A DNA stretch of 45,480 bases from an uncultured Oscillospiraceae bacterium (GTDB lineage Bacteria > Bacillota > Clostridia > Oscillospirales > Ruminococcaceae): the NCBI GenBank assembly GCA_910577565.1, contig CAJTNJ010000010.1:1-45480 (forward strand), read 5' to 3'. Below are positions 25,019 to 34,396 of this stretch, one piece after another (the stretch's first letter is position 1; the number at the start of each line of letters is the position of its first letter). A program made the translations under genes and the position numbers. Below the pieces are notes generated by a model that had not been told where the DNA came from, made no database searches, and saw only the letters and a list, made by a program, of their open reading frames with translations.

Positions 25019-27967
25019 CTAATAAACTACCTTTATCTTGCTTCCACCACTAACAGATGCCTGTCTCACTTGAATTTGTGATGTAATCCTGCTTTTCAGC
25101 TCAGGCACATGAGATATTACCCCTATTATCCTGCCTGACTTTTGAAGGCTGGTGAGGCATTTCATAACACTGTTTAAATAATCTGCATCAAGCGAACCAA
25201 AACCTTCGTCTATAAACATAGTTCCAAGCTGTATCCCACCGGCGCGGTTTGACATAACATCAGAAAGCCCTAAAGAAAGAGCCAAAGATGCAACAAACGT
25301 TTCTCCTCCAGAAAGGGTGCTTACGTGCCTTATTTTGCCACTATAGGAATCAAATACACTTAAATTAAAACCACCTTCAGTATTGATTTCATCAAGCTTA
25401 GAAAAACTATATCTGTAATGTGTTATTTTGCTGAGCCTTTGGTTTGCAAAAGCAAGCACCTCATTTAGACAAGCCGACAAAACATATTTTTCAAAGCCCA
25501 TTCGCTTTCTGCTGCCCTTAGCGACCTCACTCATCACTTTAGCAACTTGGTATTTTGTTTCATAATCAATTGATCGTTTTAAATTCTGTTCCAATTCTTT
25601 AAGGCAATTTTTATTAATAATAACCCTGTTTCTACATTCATTCTCCATTTCTTTTATCTGCTGCTTTTCTTTGTCTTTTTCCTTTTTAAGCAGATTTAAT
25701 TCATCGAGCGATATATTCATTTGAGATTTAAGATCTTTTTCTAAAGTTCGAAGTTCTACTTTTTTATCTTGAATTTCTTTTAAGATATCTTCAGCGTTTT
25801 TAATTTTAGTCTTTATGTCATCCAGCTTTTTAAGTAAATTAAAAAAACCATCTAATTCTAATTTATTAATTTTAAGCTGCTCATCAAATTCCTGCTGTGT
25901 TTTTTCTTTTCGACTTCTCAATTCACAAAGATTAGAAACAGAAGATCTTAGCTCTCCCAAAATTCCATTTAGCTTTTTTTCTTGTTCGACCTTTTCATTT
26001 TGAATTAATTCAATTTGTTTTTTAATTGATGCCTGCTTTGAAACTATAGATTTTTTATAGTTTCCAAACTCATCCAAATCACAAAAGTTTTTGGGAATTT
26101 CTTTTAAAAGTTGGTCTTTTTGCTTTAATAGGCTTTCTTTGTTGGCTAAGTTTTTGCTCTGTTCGATTTTAATTTTAGATATTTTCTCTTTATAGTCGAC
26201 ATTCATATCCACCTTAAGCTGCCAAAACTCTTTAGGAATTTGAGTTTTGCACTGCTGCCGTATATCATTAAGGATTTTGCAATGTTTATCTAAAAGCAAT
26301 GATATTTTGTTTTCATCTTCAAAGTCAACTTCACCATCAACATTTTTCACAGCACTTAGCAATATATCTATATCACTTCTTGCTTTATCAACCAAACTTT
26401 TAGCTTCATCCGCTATCTTTCTAAGCTTTTCCATGCTATGTTGTGTAATTAATTGTTCTAATGCTTTATGTAGCTTTTTCGGGTGAGATAAAGACCCGCA
26501 AACCGGACATGGTTTGCCGTCTTTTAGGTCTTTTGCCATAACATATGCTTGATGCTCATAAAATTTCTGACATCCATCACGATAACGCTCTTCACAAATC
26601 TTAAAATCATTTTTAAATTTGTCATAATCGTTTATTTTTTCAAGCAATTTTTTTAAATTTGAAATTGCCTCATTTTGAACATCCGCCTCTTTTTTTAATG
26701 TAGCAAGCTTATCATTAGCCTCAAGCATTTTTAGCTCATGCGAAAAATCATCTAGGCATTTGTTAACAGCATCGAGCTGCTTTTTTGTCTCGATGAGTTT
26801 TTCTAGTGACTTACTCACAATTTTAAAATTGTTAAGCTCTATCTCAATATCTTTTAGCTGATTTTTAAGAGGATCAATCTGCTTAAAGTTTTCTTCAGCT
26901 TTTTTTGCAAGTTTCTTTTGTTTCTCAACTTCTTGCTTTAACACTTCCACTTGTTTTGTCTTTTTATCGAAGTCACTTTTTGCACTAACTAAACTATTAT
27001 ACATAACCTCAAGCTTTTCAATCTTGCCGACAATTTGCGCTTCTTGCTTTAATTTATCTGCCTGCGGTTTTTTTAGCATTAGCTCATCAAAACGTTTTTT
27101 AATTCTCTGCTTTGCTGCTTTTTTCTTTTCAAGTTCAGTAGCAATTTGAATTTTTGCCGCCAACTGCTGCAATGTATCATCTAAATTCAAAGACTGTTTT
27201 TCAAGTTCAATAAGGGCACTTTCATCACCAAAATTCTGTTTTGATAACGACTGAACTATCTCGCTTATAATTAAATCATCCTTGCTGCAAAGCTCTTTTA
27301 GTTCATCATCTTTAACAACTATGTTTTTTACTTTAGCAAGATTTTGTTTTTGTAATTCATCATATTCTCTCAATATATTTTGCTTATGTTCAAATATTTT
27401 ATTCACTATCAATTCATATATCTCGGTGCCAAACAACTTTCTGAATGTTTTTAACTGTTCTTGATCTTTTTCAGTAAGGAGTTTTTGAAATTGACCTTGA
27501 GGCAACATAACAATCTTGTTAAAATTGATTTTATCTATGCCTATAATTTCATTCTTCATAAGCAATTCAATTTTTCTTAAATCGGTCTCAATTTTACCAT
27601 CTGGCATCGTAAGCTCAGCCTTATGCTTAAAATCACTAAAGCCTTCTCCTCTTACTTTCGCTTTAACTTGATCTGGAAATCTAACTATTTTATAAACTTT
27701 ACCTTTTGACTCAAACTCAAGCTCTACACTGCACAAACTCTTAGAGTCAGCAAAATCACTTTTAAGCGTTCTGCTAACCTTCCTTTGTCCACTAACACTT
27801 CCATATATTGCAAATGATATAGCATCAAATATTGTAGTTTTGCCAGCACCGGTATCACCTGATATTAAAAACAACTCAGCATCTTTAAATACTGAAAAAT
27901 CTACTTTTTGAATACCTGCATATGGCCCAAAAGCAGTCATTTTTAATTTAATCGGTCTCACTTTCAA
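25019..27967 (-). CDS. sbcC: Exonuclease SbcCD, subunit C (Rad50-like ATPase)
   Basis: The ATPase of the SbcCD nuclease that opens hairpins and cuts DNA ends bound by protein. The 982 residues comprise an N-terminal half-ATPase with Walker A GDTGAGKTT (37-45), a Q-loop near VMLPQGQFQKLL, a first long coiled coil rich in Lys, Glu and Leu, the zinc hook CPVCG (about 488-492), a second coiled coil, and the C-terminal half-ATPase with signature LSGGETFVASLALSLG and Walker B FIDEGFGSLD (about 918-928). Start ATG 27967 lies 20 bases inside sbcD, indicating translational coupling. The plan is complete, with no truncation. Confidence 0.96.
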   Translation of the reverse strand: MKVRPIKLKMTAFGPYAGIQKVDFSVFKDAELFLISGDTGAGKTTIFDAISFAIYGSVSGQRKVSRTLKSDFADSKSLCSVELEFESKGKVYKIVRFPDQVKAKVRGEGFSDFKHKAELTMPDGKIETDLRKIELLMKNEIIGIDKINFNKIVMLPQGQFQKLLTEKDQEQLKTFRKLFGTEIYELIVNKIFEHKQNILREYDELQKQNLAKVKNIVVKDDELKELCSKDDLIISEIVQSLSKQNFGDESALIELEKQSLNLDDTLQQLAAKIQIATELEKKKAAKQRIKKRFDELMLKKPQADKLKQEAQIVGKIEKLEVMYNSLVSAKSDFDKKTKQVEVLKQEVEKQKKLAKKAEENFKQIDPLKNQLKDIEIELNNFKIVSKSLEKLIETKKQLDAVNKCLDDFSHELKMLEANDKLATLKKEADVQNEAISNLKKLLEKINDYDKFKNDFKICEERYRDGCQKFYEHQAYVMAKDLKDGKPCPVCGSLSHPKKLHKALEQLITQHSMEKLRKIADEAKSLVDKARSDIDILLSAVKNVDGEVDFEDENKISLLLDKHCKILNDIRQQCKTQIPKEFWQLKVDMNVDYKEKISKIKIEQSKNLANKESLLKQKDQLLKEIPKNFCDLDEFGNYKKSIVSKQASIKKQIELIQNEKVEQEKKLNGILGELRSSVSNLCELRSRKEKTQQEFDEQLKINKLELDGFFNLLKKLDDIKTKIKNAEDILKEIQDKKVELRTLEKDLKSQMNISLDELNLLKKEKDKEKQQIKEMENECRNRVIINKNCLKELEQNLKRSIDYETKYQVAKVMSEVAKGSRKRMGFEKYVLSACLNEVLAFANQRLSKITHYRYSFSKLDEINTEGGFNLSVFDSYSGKIRHVSTLSGGETFVASLALSLGLSDVMSNRAGGIQLGTMFIDEGFGSLDADYLNSVMKCLTSLQKSGRIIGVISHVPELKSRITSQIQVRQASVSGGSKIKVVY

Positions 27968-29072
27968 TTTCCTCCATCACATTGTCAAGAAACTGATCTT
28001 CCATCAAATTCATCTTGCATCCCATTGTGTTAAAGTAAAAATCAGAAAATAACTCTTTTGGCGATTTTTTGGTTACAATTTCAGCTGTTTGCGGGTTATC
28101 AAGTTTTATATTGACATAACTTAAATCGAGTATGTGAGGGCATACCGATCTAATTCGCCCATGTGGATCAATTATAAATTTGTCATCTGTCAATTGAACC
28201 GAGACATAATCATCCGTCTTTAAATCCATTATCTCATCAAAACTGCACTTTATTATGCGCAGATCTCTAAGCGGCTCTACCATAATAAAGTTTTGGGTCA
28301 AATTTTTGTTCTTATCTATATCGACAATAACAACCTGCTTTTTATGTGGTGCTTCACTGACGGAATATTTTAACGGCGAACCGGAATATCTACCCTTAAT
28401 TCCTGCTTTTTGAGGGCAATGCAGATGACCAAGAGCTATATAGTCAAATTCACTGAATTTATCCAAATAAACAATGTCAGAACCACCAATTGATATTTCC
28501 GAATCGCAGAACTCAAGCGATTTCTCCTTAAAATCCATATATGTGCCATGCGCACACAGTATATTTACATCATAATTTAACTTACCGTATATATATTTTT
28601 CTGCAACCTTTTTGTGTGCTAAATCAAAACTCGAAATTTGATCATTTGGGAATCTTTCCTTAACCATGGAAGGATTAATATAAGGAAGCAGTGTTATGCC
28701 TACCTTACCACACTCCGAATCAAACGATATCTGCCTTAATCCTTTGAGCCCACCTGCAATAATGAGACCTGCACTTTCTAACATGCTGCTTGAAAAACTA
28801 AGCTTTTCAGCAGAGTCGTGATTTCCAGATATCATAACAGTCGTTATCTTTAACTCAAGCACAACTTTAGTCAAAAACTCATCCAACAAACTAACAGCTT
28901 CTGCAGATGGGGAAGTGTTGTTATATATATCTCCAGCAATCATTAAAACATCTATACGCTCGTTCTTTAACACCCTAATCAACCAATTTAAAAAATAATT
29001 TTGATCTTCAAGCAAGTTGTGTTTATTTAAGAGCCTACCTATATGCCAATCGGCTGTATGCAATATGCGCAC
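27948..29072 (-). CDS. sbcD: Exonuclease SbcCD, subunit D (Mre11-like nuclease)
   Basis: The metallophosphoesterase subunit of SbcCD. The 374 residues start with ILHTADWHIG (metal-binding Asp and His), then AGDIYN (the second residue group, with Asn in place of the commoner Asp after Tyr), SGNHDSAEKL (Asn and His), CAHGTY and ALGHLHCPQ, all metal ligands. A C-terminal capping domain follows. The GTG start 29072 is chosen because GAGGAG is six bases upstream; ATG 29078 would sit against the ribosome site. Promoter at 29112-29140. Confidence 0.95.
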   Translation of the reverse strand: MRILHTADWHIGRLLNKHNLLEDQNYFLNWLIRVLKNERIDVLMIAGDIYNNTSPSAEAVSLLDEFLTKVVLELKITTVMISGNHDSAEKLSFSSSMLESAGLIIAGGLKGLRQISFDSECGKVGITLLPYINPSMVKERFPNDQISSFDLAHKKVAEKYIYGKLNYDVNILCAHGTYMDFKEKSLEFCDSEISIGGSDIVYLDKFSEFDYIALGHLHCPQKAGIKGRYSGSPLKYSVSEAPHKKQVVIVDIDKNKNLTQNFIMVEPLRDLRIIKCSFDEIMDLKTDDYVSVQLTDDKFIIDPHGRIRSVCPHILDLSYVNIKLDNPQTAEIVTKKSPKELFSDFYFNTMGCKMNLMEDQFLDNVMEEIESETD

Positions 29073-29111
29073 ACACATCTCCTCATCTCAAATAATGATA
29101 TTTTAGTTTAG

Positions 29112-29140
29112 ATTATAACAAATTAATTAACCACATGCAA
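29112..29140 (-). promoter_or_regulatory. Sigma-A promoter of sbcDC
   Basis: Minus strand: TTGCAT (29140-29135), 17-base spacer, TATAAT (29117-29112). About 40 bases to the GTG start. Confidence 0.75.
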
Positions 29141-29252
29141 TTAATATAACTCTAATTAACACATCCATTCCATAAAAAGTAATTAAACTATTTTTTATAA
29201 ATGTCAGTAATAGGAAACGCTTATAAATAACGCTCTCTTATTTACAAAATTA

Positions 29253-30044
29253 GGAAGTGCCCAAATTAAAGATAAGGAAGAAAGTTAATAAGAGAAGCAG
29301 AATTTTTAAGAAGAGGAAAACGAAATTTGAATTTTCCAAATTTGTTATAAGCATAAACAAAAATATTCATTATAATTTTAAAAGTATCTAATGAGCGAAA
29401 AAAGAATTTAGAGCGTCTCTGTAAAGCAACTATATATTTATCAATATCAGAATAGATTTTTTCTACTGTATAAAGTATGGCTTTTGTCTTTGAAATAAAA
29501 ATGCTTACTACCATACATTTTGATAGCTTGGATTTGCCTCAGAATAGCAATATTTTGCTTTCGTTGCTTTATCAGATATATTTTGTATCCTTTTTTCATT
29601 TTTATCAAATGCAATATCATAACATACTATTTGCCTCGGTTTTCTTGTTACAAACGTTACCAGATAATTTTTGTTTTTTTCTCTCTACATAACTGTAGAG
29701 TTTATCCATTTTTACTACTTTTCTCTATCATTTGCTGCGTTTTTTCTTCTATCCCTTTCACATATTTTTTTATCCAAATAGACACATATTTTTTCTTATT
29801 CCTAATATCCTCCCTCTACTACTTTTCAACTATTCCTTTCGTAAAAATATTTGTATTGTTTTCCTTTTAAACTTATCATTATAATTTAATTCTGTTATTG
29901 AATTTTTTTTGCATTTTTTACACTGATACTGCTGTTTCCCTTTCGGCTTTCCTGCTTCCATACTTTTTCGTTCTCACATTTTGGGGATTTTATCTTTTCT
30001 ATATTTTCTATTATGTCATATTATCGTTTGTTTGCGCACTCACT
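29253..30044 (-). mobile_element. Decayed IS1-type insertion sequence
   Basis: Imperfect ends (AGTGCCCAAATTAA at the left; the reverse complement of the right end reads AGTGCGCAAACAAA) match at 11 of 14 bases and bound about 790 bases. On the minus strand it starts with a zinc-finger-like remnant of InsA (CENEKVWKQ, about 29950-29980). InsB pieces follow in changing frames: VTFVTRKPRQIVCYD, SDKATKAKYCYSEANPSY, IYSDIDKYIVALQRRSKFFFRSL. Several stops and frameshifts inactivate it. It lies between sbcD and the 3' end of the DUF308 gene. Confidence 0.8.
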
Positions 30045-30075
30045 TATGGGCAACTTTTATTGCATAAATATTTAT

Positions 30076-30648
30076 TTATTTTTTAACTCTTGAAAAATAT
30101 ATAACATAAAAAATATTGATAATTCCATCAATTATAATTGTAACATAAGTGAAAATATCTCTTGTAAGTGTGTTGGATTCAAATGGATATATTAAAATTA
30201 TTGTAGCGCAGATTAAAATTGCAAGTGGAATTAAAATAAGAATAAAACTTGATTTGTTTTTTGACTTTAAAAGTCCTATCGATGACTGCATTTTAAATAT
30301 ACAATCAACAGCTACACATAGCGACAGCAAAACTGATAATATTCTTGCAAATTCATCACTTCCAAGCGTTGCATAAATCCCAAATAAAAGCAATGTGGCG
30401 CCTAACAAAAATCCCGATTTTTCACTTTCAAGATAACTTTTTTTCATAAAATATACTACTATGGAAATTGTGCCTATAATCATTAACACTGCACCAATAG
30501 TAAAACAAATTTGAGATAAATATATAATGTCTGTGATAGATGTCAAAATTATTAAAACTATGCCAGTTACAATATATCCTACCGAAAGGTATAATAACTC
30601 TTTTTTGTGATTTGCAATAAAGTTTGCTTTATTTACTAAGTTCTCCAT
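30076..30648 (-). CDS. DUF308 (HdeD-like) membrane protein
   Basis: A 190-residue integral membrane protein with six predicted helices at about 17-37, 43-66, 80-95, 102-118, 135-153 and 165-186. The pairwise helix plan with glycine-rich repeats (YIVTGIVLII and LLGATLLLFGIYA) suits the DUF308 repeat family that includes HdeD; the role is not known. GGAGG is well placed before ATG 30648, 23 bases after purL ends, so it is the last gene of mtaB-purL. An IS1-type remnant sits about 30 bases past its stop. Confidence 0.75.
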   Translation of the reverse strand: MENLVNKANFIANHKKELLYLSVGYIVTGIVLIILTSITDIIYLSQICFTIGAVLMIIGTISIVVYFMKKSYLESEKSGFLLGATLLLFGIYATLGSDEFARILSVLLSLCVAVDCIFKMQSSIGLLKSKNKSSFILILIPLAILICATIILIYPFESNTLTRDIFTYVTIIIDGIINIFYVIYFSRVKK

Positions 30649-30671
30649 AAATATACCTCCAGAATATAGTT

Positions 30672-33600
30672 TTATTTAAAATAATCTACGCCTGATCTAA
30701 ATAATTGCTGATCTTTAACACCGGGAATATTTTTGTGTACATTATTTCCAAAGCGCTCACTATGACCCATTTTCCCAAGAATTCGACCATCTGGAGACGT
30801 TGCGCCTTCTATTGCATAAAATGAGCCATTAGGATTTTCTGGCATATTCATAGTTGCCTTACCGTTTTGGTCGGTATATTGTGTTGCAATTTGTCCATTT
30901 TTGATCATTTTAGATATAATATCTTCCGAAGCAATGAATCTTCCCTCTCCGTGAGATATTGCTATGCTATATATATCGCCAACTTTAGTGTTATAAAGCC
31001 AAGGCGATTTGTTTGATGATATCCTTGTGTTTACTATTTTAGATTGATGCCTACCAATAGTATTATAACTTAAAGTTGGTGAATTGGCGACAGGATCGGT
31101 GATCTCGCCATGTTCAATAAGACCAAGTTTTATAAGCGCTTGAAACCCATTACAAATGCCAAGCATAAGGCCGTCTCTTATTTTAAGTAGCTCATGCACT
31201 TGTTCTTTGATTGAAGTATTTCTGAAAAATGCAGTAATAAATTTACCGGAACCATCAGGTTCATCGCCGCCCGAAAATCCACCTGGTATCATAATTATCT
31301 GACTATCCTTAATCTTTTTTGTAAACTCACTTATAGATTCTGCGATATTTTGTTCTGTTAGATTGTTGATGACAAAAACATCGCAATTAGCACCAGCTTT
31401 TTTAAATTGAAAAACAGTGTCATATTCACAATTGGTGCCAGGAAATACAGGGATAAGTACATTTGGAGTTGCTTTTTTTATTGAGTGTGACTTTCTTTTA
31501 TCAATTGTTTCTTTATAAGATAAAGTAGGTATGTCACAAGTAGATTTTGAGTTGTTTTTAGTTGGATAAACTCTATCAAGTTTCTCATTGTATGCATTTT
31601 CTAATTTAGCTATGTCAATGGATCCAAAAGATTGCTTGATTAAATAATCATTCGTAGTATGACCGATATAATCAAGTCCTTCAATGTGATTTTTAAGCTC
31701 CAAAATAAAACCACCATATATTGGATTAAATAATATTTCGTTACCCAAATCTTTCTCAAAAGCAAAGCCCAATCTATTTCCAAAGCACATCTTTGTAATT
31801 GCTTCAGATACACCACCATATCCAATTGCCCAAGCGGAGATAACGCTACCATCTTCAATGAGTTTTTGCACGGTTGAAAAAGTTTTGGTTAATTCTTCAT
31901 AGTCAGGTGTTGCATCTTTTTTATATTTCGGGATTAAAAGAGCCACCTCATTATTTGCAGCTTTAAATTCAGTTGAAATTATATCGTTGGTGTTGGTTAC
32001 AGACACTGCAAATGAAACTAAAGTAGGAGGTACATCTATATTTTCAAAAGTGCCACTCATTGAGTCTTTTCCGCCAATTGACCCTATCTTTAAGCCAATT
32101 TGAGCGCTCAAAGATCCGAGCAAAGCAGCAAAAGGTTGTCCCCATCTTTTGGGGTCATTCTGTGTGCGCTGAAAATATTCTTGGAATGTTAACCAACATT
32201 TCTCCAGTTTTCCACCTGCAGCTATAATTTTAGCAACAGATTCAGTTACAGCATACTGTGCACCGTAAAACGGATTTTGTGAACTTATGTATGGGTTAAA
32301 TCCCCAAGCCATCAATGACGCGGTTTTAGTTTCGCTGTTTGTTGGTATTTTAGCCGCCATTGCTTGGGTTTCTGTTGATTGATTTTTGCCACCAAATGGC
32401 ATTAAAACCGAAGATGCACCAATTGTAGAATCAAAGCGCTCTATGAGTCCTTTTTGAGAACATATGTTTAAATCACTAAGATGTTCCAGCCAACCCGATT
32501 CATCATTTTTGCGTTTATTAACAGGAACTATTTTTTTTGCTTTAACTTCTATATCGGTTTGTTTTTCAGCACCGTTTGAATTTAAAAACTCTCTTGAAAT
32601 GCTTGCAATAACATTACCTTTCCATCGCATAATAAGCCTGTTTGTGTCGGTTACATCAGCAATTTTAGTAGCAAGCAGATTTTCTTCATTTGCTTTTTGC
32701 AAAAAAGTTTCCAAATCTTTTTTTGCTACCACAACCGCCATTCTTTCCTGTGATTCAGAAATTGCAAGTTCCGTTCCATCAAGGCCTTCATATTTTTTGG
32801 GAATTGCGTCAAGATCTATATCAAGGCCATCGGAAAGCTCACCTACTGCAACTGAAACGCCACCAGCGCCAAAATCATTGCATCTTTTAATTAAACGCGT
32901 AACCAAAGGGTTTCGAAAAAGCCTTTGAATTTTCCTCTCTTCGGGCGGATTTCCTTTTTGTACTTCTGCTCCACATGTCCCAAGAGAGGAGGTTGTATGT
33001 GATTTCGACGAACCGGTTGCTCCCCCGCAACCATCCCTTCCGGTTTTTCCGCCAAGAAGTACGACTACATCGCCTGCTTGTGGTTTTTTTCGAACTACAT
33101 TTTTTGCAGGCGCAGCTCCGATTACAGCTCCTATCTCCATTCTTTTAGCTAAATAGCCAGGATGATATAATTCTTTTACATGTCCAGTTGCAATACCGAT
33201 TTGATTTCCATATGAAGAATATCCTTCAGCGGCAGTTGTGACTAGTTTCCTTTGAGGTAATTTTCCTTTTAGTGTTTTGTCAATTGGCAAAAGCGGATCT
33301 GCAGCACCGGTAACTCTCATTGCTTGATATACATAAGAACGTCCGGAAAGCGGGTCGCGAATTGCCCCTCCAAGGCAGGTAGCTGCTCCACCAAACGGTT
33401 CAATTTCAGTAGGATGATTGTGTGTTTCATTTTTGAACATCAAAAGCCAATCTTCCATTTTGCCATCAACATCCACCTTGATTTTAACCGAGCATGCATT
33501 TATTTCTTCACTCTCATCAAGATCATTAAGCTTTCCATCTGCCTTTAACTTTTTAGCCGCAATAGTTGCAATATCCATAAGTGTTATTGGCTTGTCTTCT

Positions 33601-34373
33601 CTGCCAAGAGATTTTTTAATTTGTTTATAATCTTCAAAAGCTTGAGCAATTACTGCGTCCTCAATAATAACATCATTTATTTTTGTCAAAAATGTTGTAT
33701 GACGACAGTGATCACTCCAATATGTATCAATGATTCTTATCTCAGTTATAGTAGGCGCTCTGTGTTCGATGTTTTTAAAATAATCTTTGCAAAACTTAAT
33801 ATCATCTATATCCATAGAAAGGCCATATTGTTTAATAAAATCATGCAAACCATCTATATCAAGATCATTAAAATCGCTAAGTGTTCTAACAGTGGTTGGT
33901 TCGTCATAAGATAATTTAAGCGTGCTTTTTTTATCAAGCGATGCCTCTTTGCATTCGACAGGGTTTATTATATAAGATTTGATTTTTTGAAGCTCTTCAT
34001 CACTTATTTCACCTTCAACGATGAAAATTTTGGCTGTGCGCACCGTCGGACATTTGCCGCAAGTGGTAATTTGAATGCATTGTTCGCAAGAATCAGCCCT
34101 TTGATCAAACTGACCTGCAAGATATTCAGACGCAAACATATTTTTAGAAGTCGGCAAACAGTCATAGTAATTATCCACCTGTGGCTCAGAGAATATGGTT
34201 ATTTTGGCTTTTTCAAAGGTTTCAAAATCAATGCCTTCTACGTCATACCTGTTAATTACTCTGATTTTAGAGACACTTTTTATGCCAAGAATTTTATTTA
34301 TATCATATGTTAAATTTTTCGCTTCTATTGCAAACATATCTTTTTTTTCAACATAAACTCTGTAAACAGCCAT
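30672..34373 (-). CDS. purL: Phosphoribosylformylglycinamidine synthase, fused long form
   Basis: Makes formylglycinamidine ribonucleotide from FGAR, glutamine and ATP in purine synthesis. The single chain of 1233 residues joins the N-terminal PurS-like part, the two-lobed AIRS-type ATP-binding core (DTYWSDHCRHTTF, ETHNHPTEIEPFGGAATCLGG, GAGGVSVAVGELSDG and SIGGKDSMSGTF blocks) and a C-terminal class I glutamine amidotransferase domain (starting near VLIPVFPGTNCEYD, about 970). Catalytic cysteine is in GICNGFQ (about residue 1073), and MGHSER lies near the end. Many Firmicutes split this into purS, purQ and purL; the fused form is usual in several Clostridia. GGAGGGAA precedes the ATG. No other pur gene is near. 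Confidence 0.96.
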   Translation of the reverse strand: MAVYRVYVEKKDMFAIEAKNLTYDINKILGIKSVSKIRVINRYDVEGIDFETFEKAKITIFSEPQVDNYYDCLPTSKNMFASEYLAGQFDQRADSCEQCIQITTCGKCPTVRTAKIFIVEGEISDEELQKIKSYIINPVECKEASLDKKSTLKLSYDEPTTVRTLSDFNDLDIDGLHDFIKQYGLSMDIDDIKFCKDYFKNIEHRAPTITEIRIIDTYWSDHCRHTTFLTKINDVIIEDAVIAQAFEDYKQIKKSLGREDKPITLMDIATIAAKKLKADGKLNDLDESEEINACSVKIKVDVDGKMEDWLLMFKNETHNHPTEIEPFGGAATCLGGAIRDPLSGRSYVYQAMRVTGAADPLLPIDKTLKGKLPQRKLVTTAAEGYSSYGNQIGIATGHVKELYHPGYLAKRMEIGAVIGAAPAKNVVRKKPQAGDVVVLLGGKTGRDGCGGATGSSKSHTTSSLGTCGAEVQKGNPPEERKIQRLFRNPLVTRLIKRCNDFGAGGVSVAVGELSDGLDIDLDAIPKKYEGLDGTELAISESQERMAVVVAKKDLETFLQKANEENLLATKIADVTDTNRLIMRWKGNVIASISREFLNSNGAEKQTDIEVKAKKIVPVNKRKNDESGWLEHLSDLNICSQKGLIERFDSTIGASSVLMPFGGKNQSTETQAMAAKIPTNSETKTASLMAWGFNPYISSQNPFYGAQYAVTESVAKIIAAGGKLEKCWLTFQEYFQRTQNDPKRWGQPFAALLGSLSAQIGLKIGSIGGKDSMSGTFENIDVPPTLVSFAVSVTNTNDIISTEFKAANNEVALLIPKYKKDATPDYEELTKTFSTVQKLIEDGSVISAWAIGYGGVSEAITKMCFGNRLGFAFEKDLGNEILFNPIYGGFILELKNHIEGLDYIGHTTNDYLIKQSFGSIDIAKLENAYNEKLDRVYPTKNNSKSTCDIPTLSYKETIDKRKSHSIKKATPNVLIPVFPGTNCEYDTVFQFKKAGANCDVFVINNLTEQNIAESISEFTKKIKDSQIIMIPGGFSGGDEPDGSGKFITAFFRNTSIKEQVHELLKIRDGLMLGICNGFQALIKLGLIEHGEITDPVANSPTLSYNTIGRHQSKIVNTRISSNKSPWLYNTKVGDIYSIAISHGEGRFIASEDIISKMIKNGQIATQYTDQNGKATMNMPENPNGSFYAIEGATSPDGRILGKMGHSERFGNNVHKNIPGVKDQQLFRSGVDYFK

Positions 34374-34396
34374 TAAGTTCCCTCCGAATTTTATTG

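Noticed and set aside
29520..29870. Plus-strand open frames over the IS1 remnant at 29 kb
   Set aside because: They are reverse-strand shadows of the InsB remnant, very rich in Phe and Tyr, without ribosome sites.
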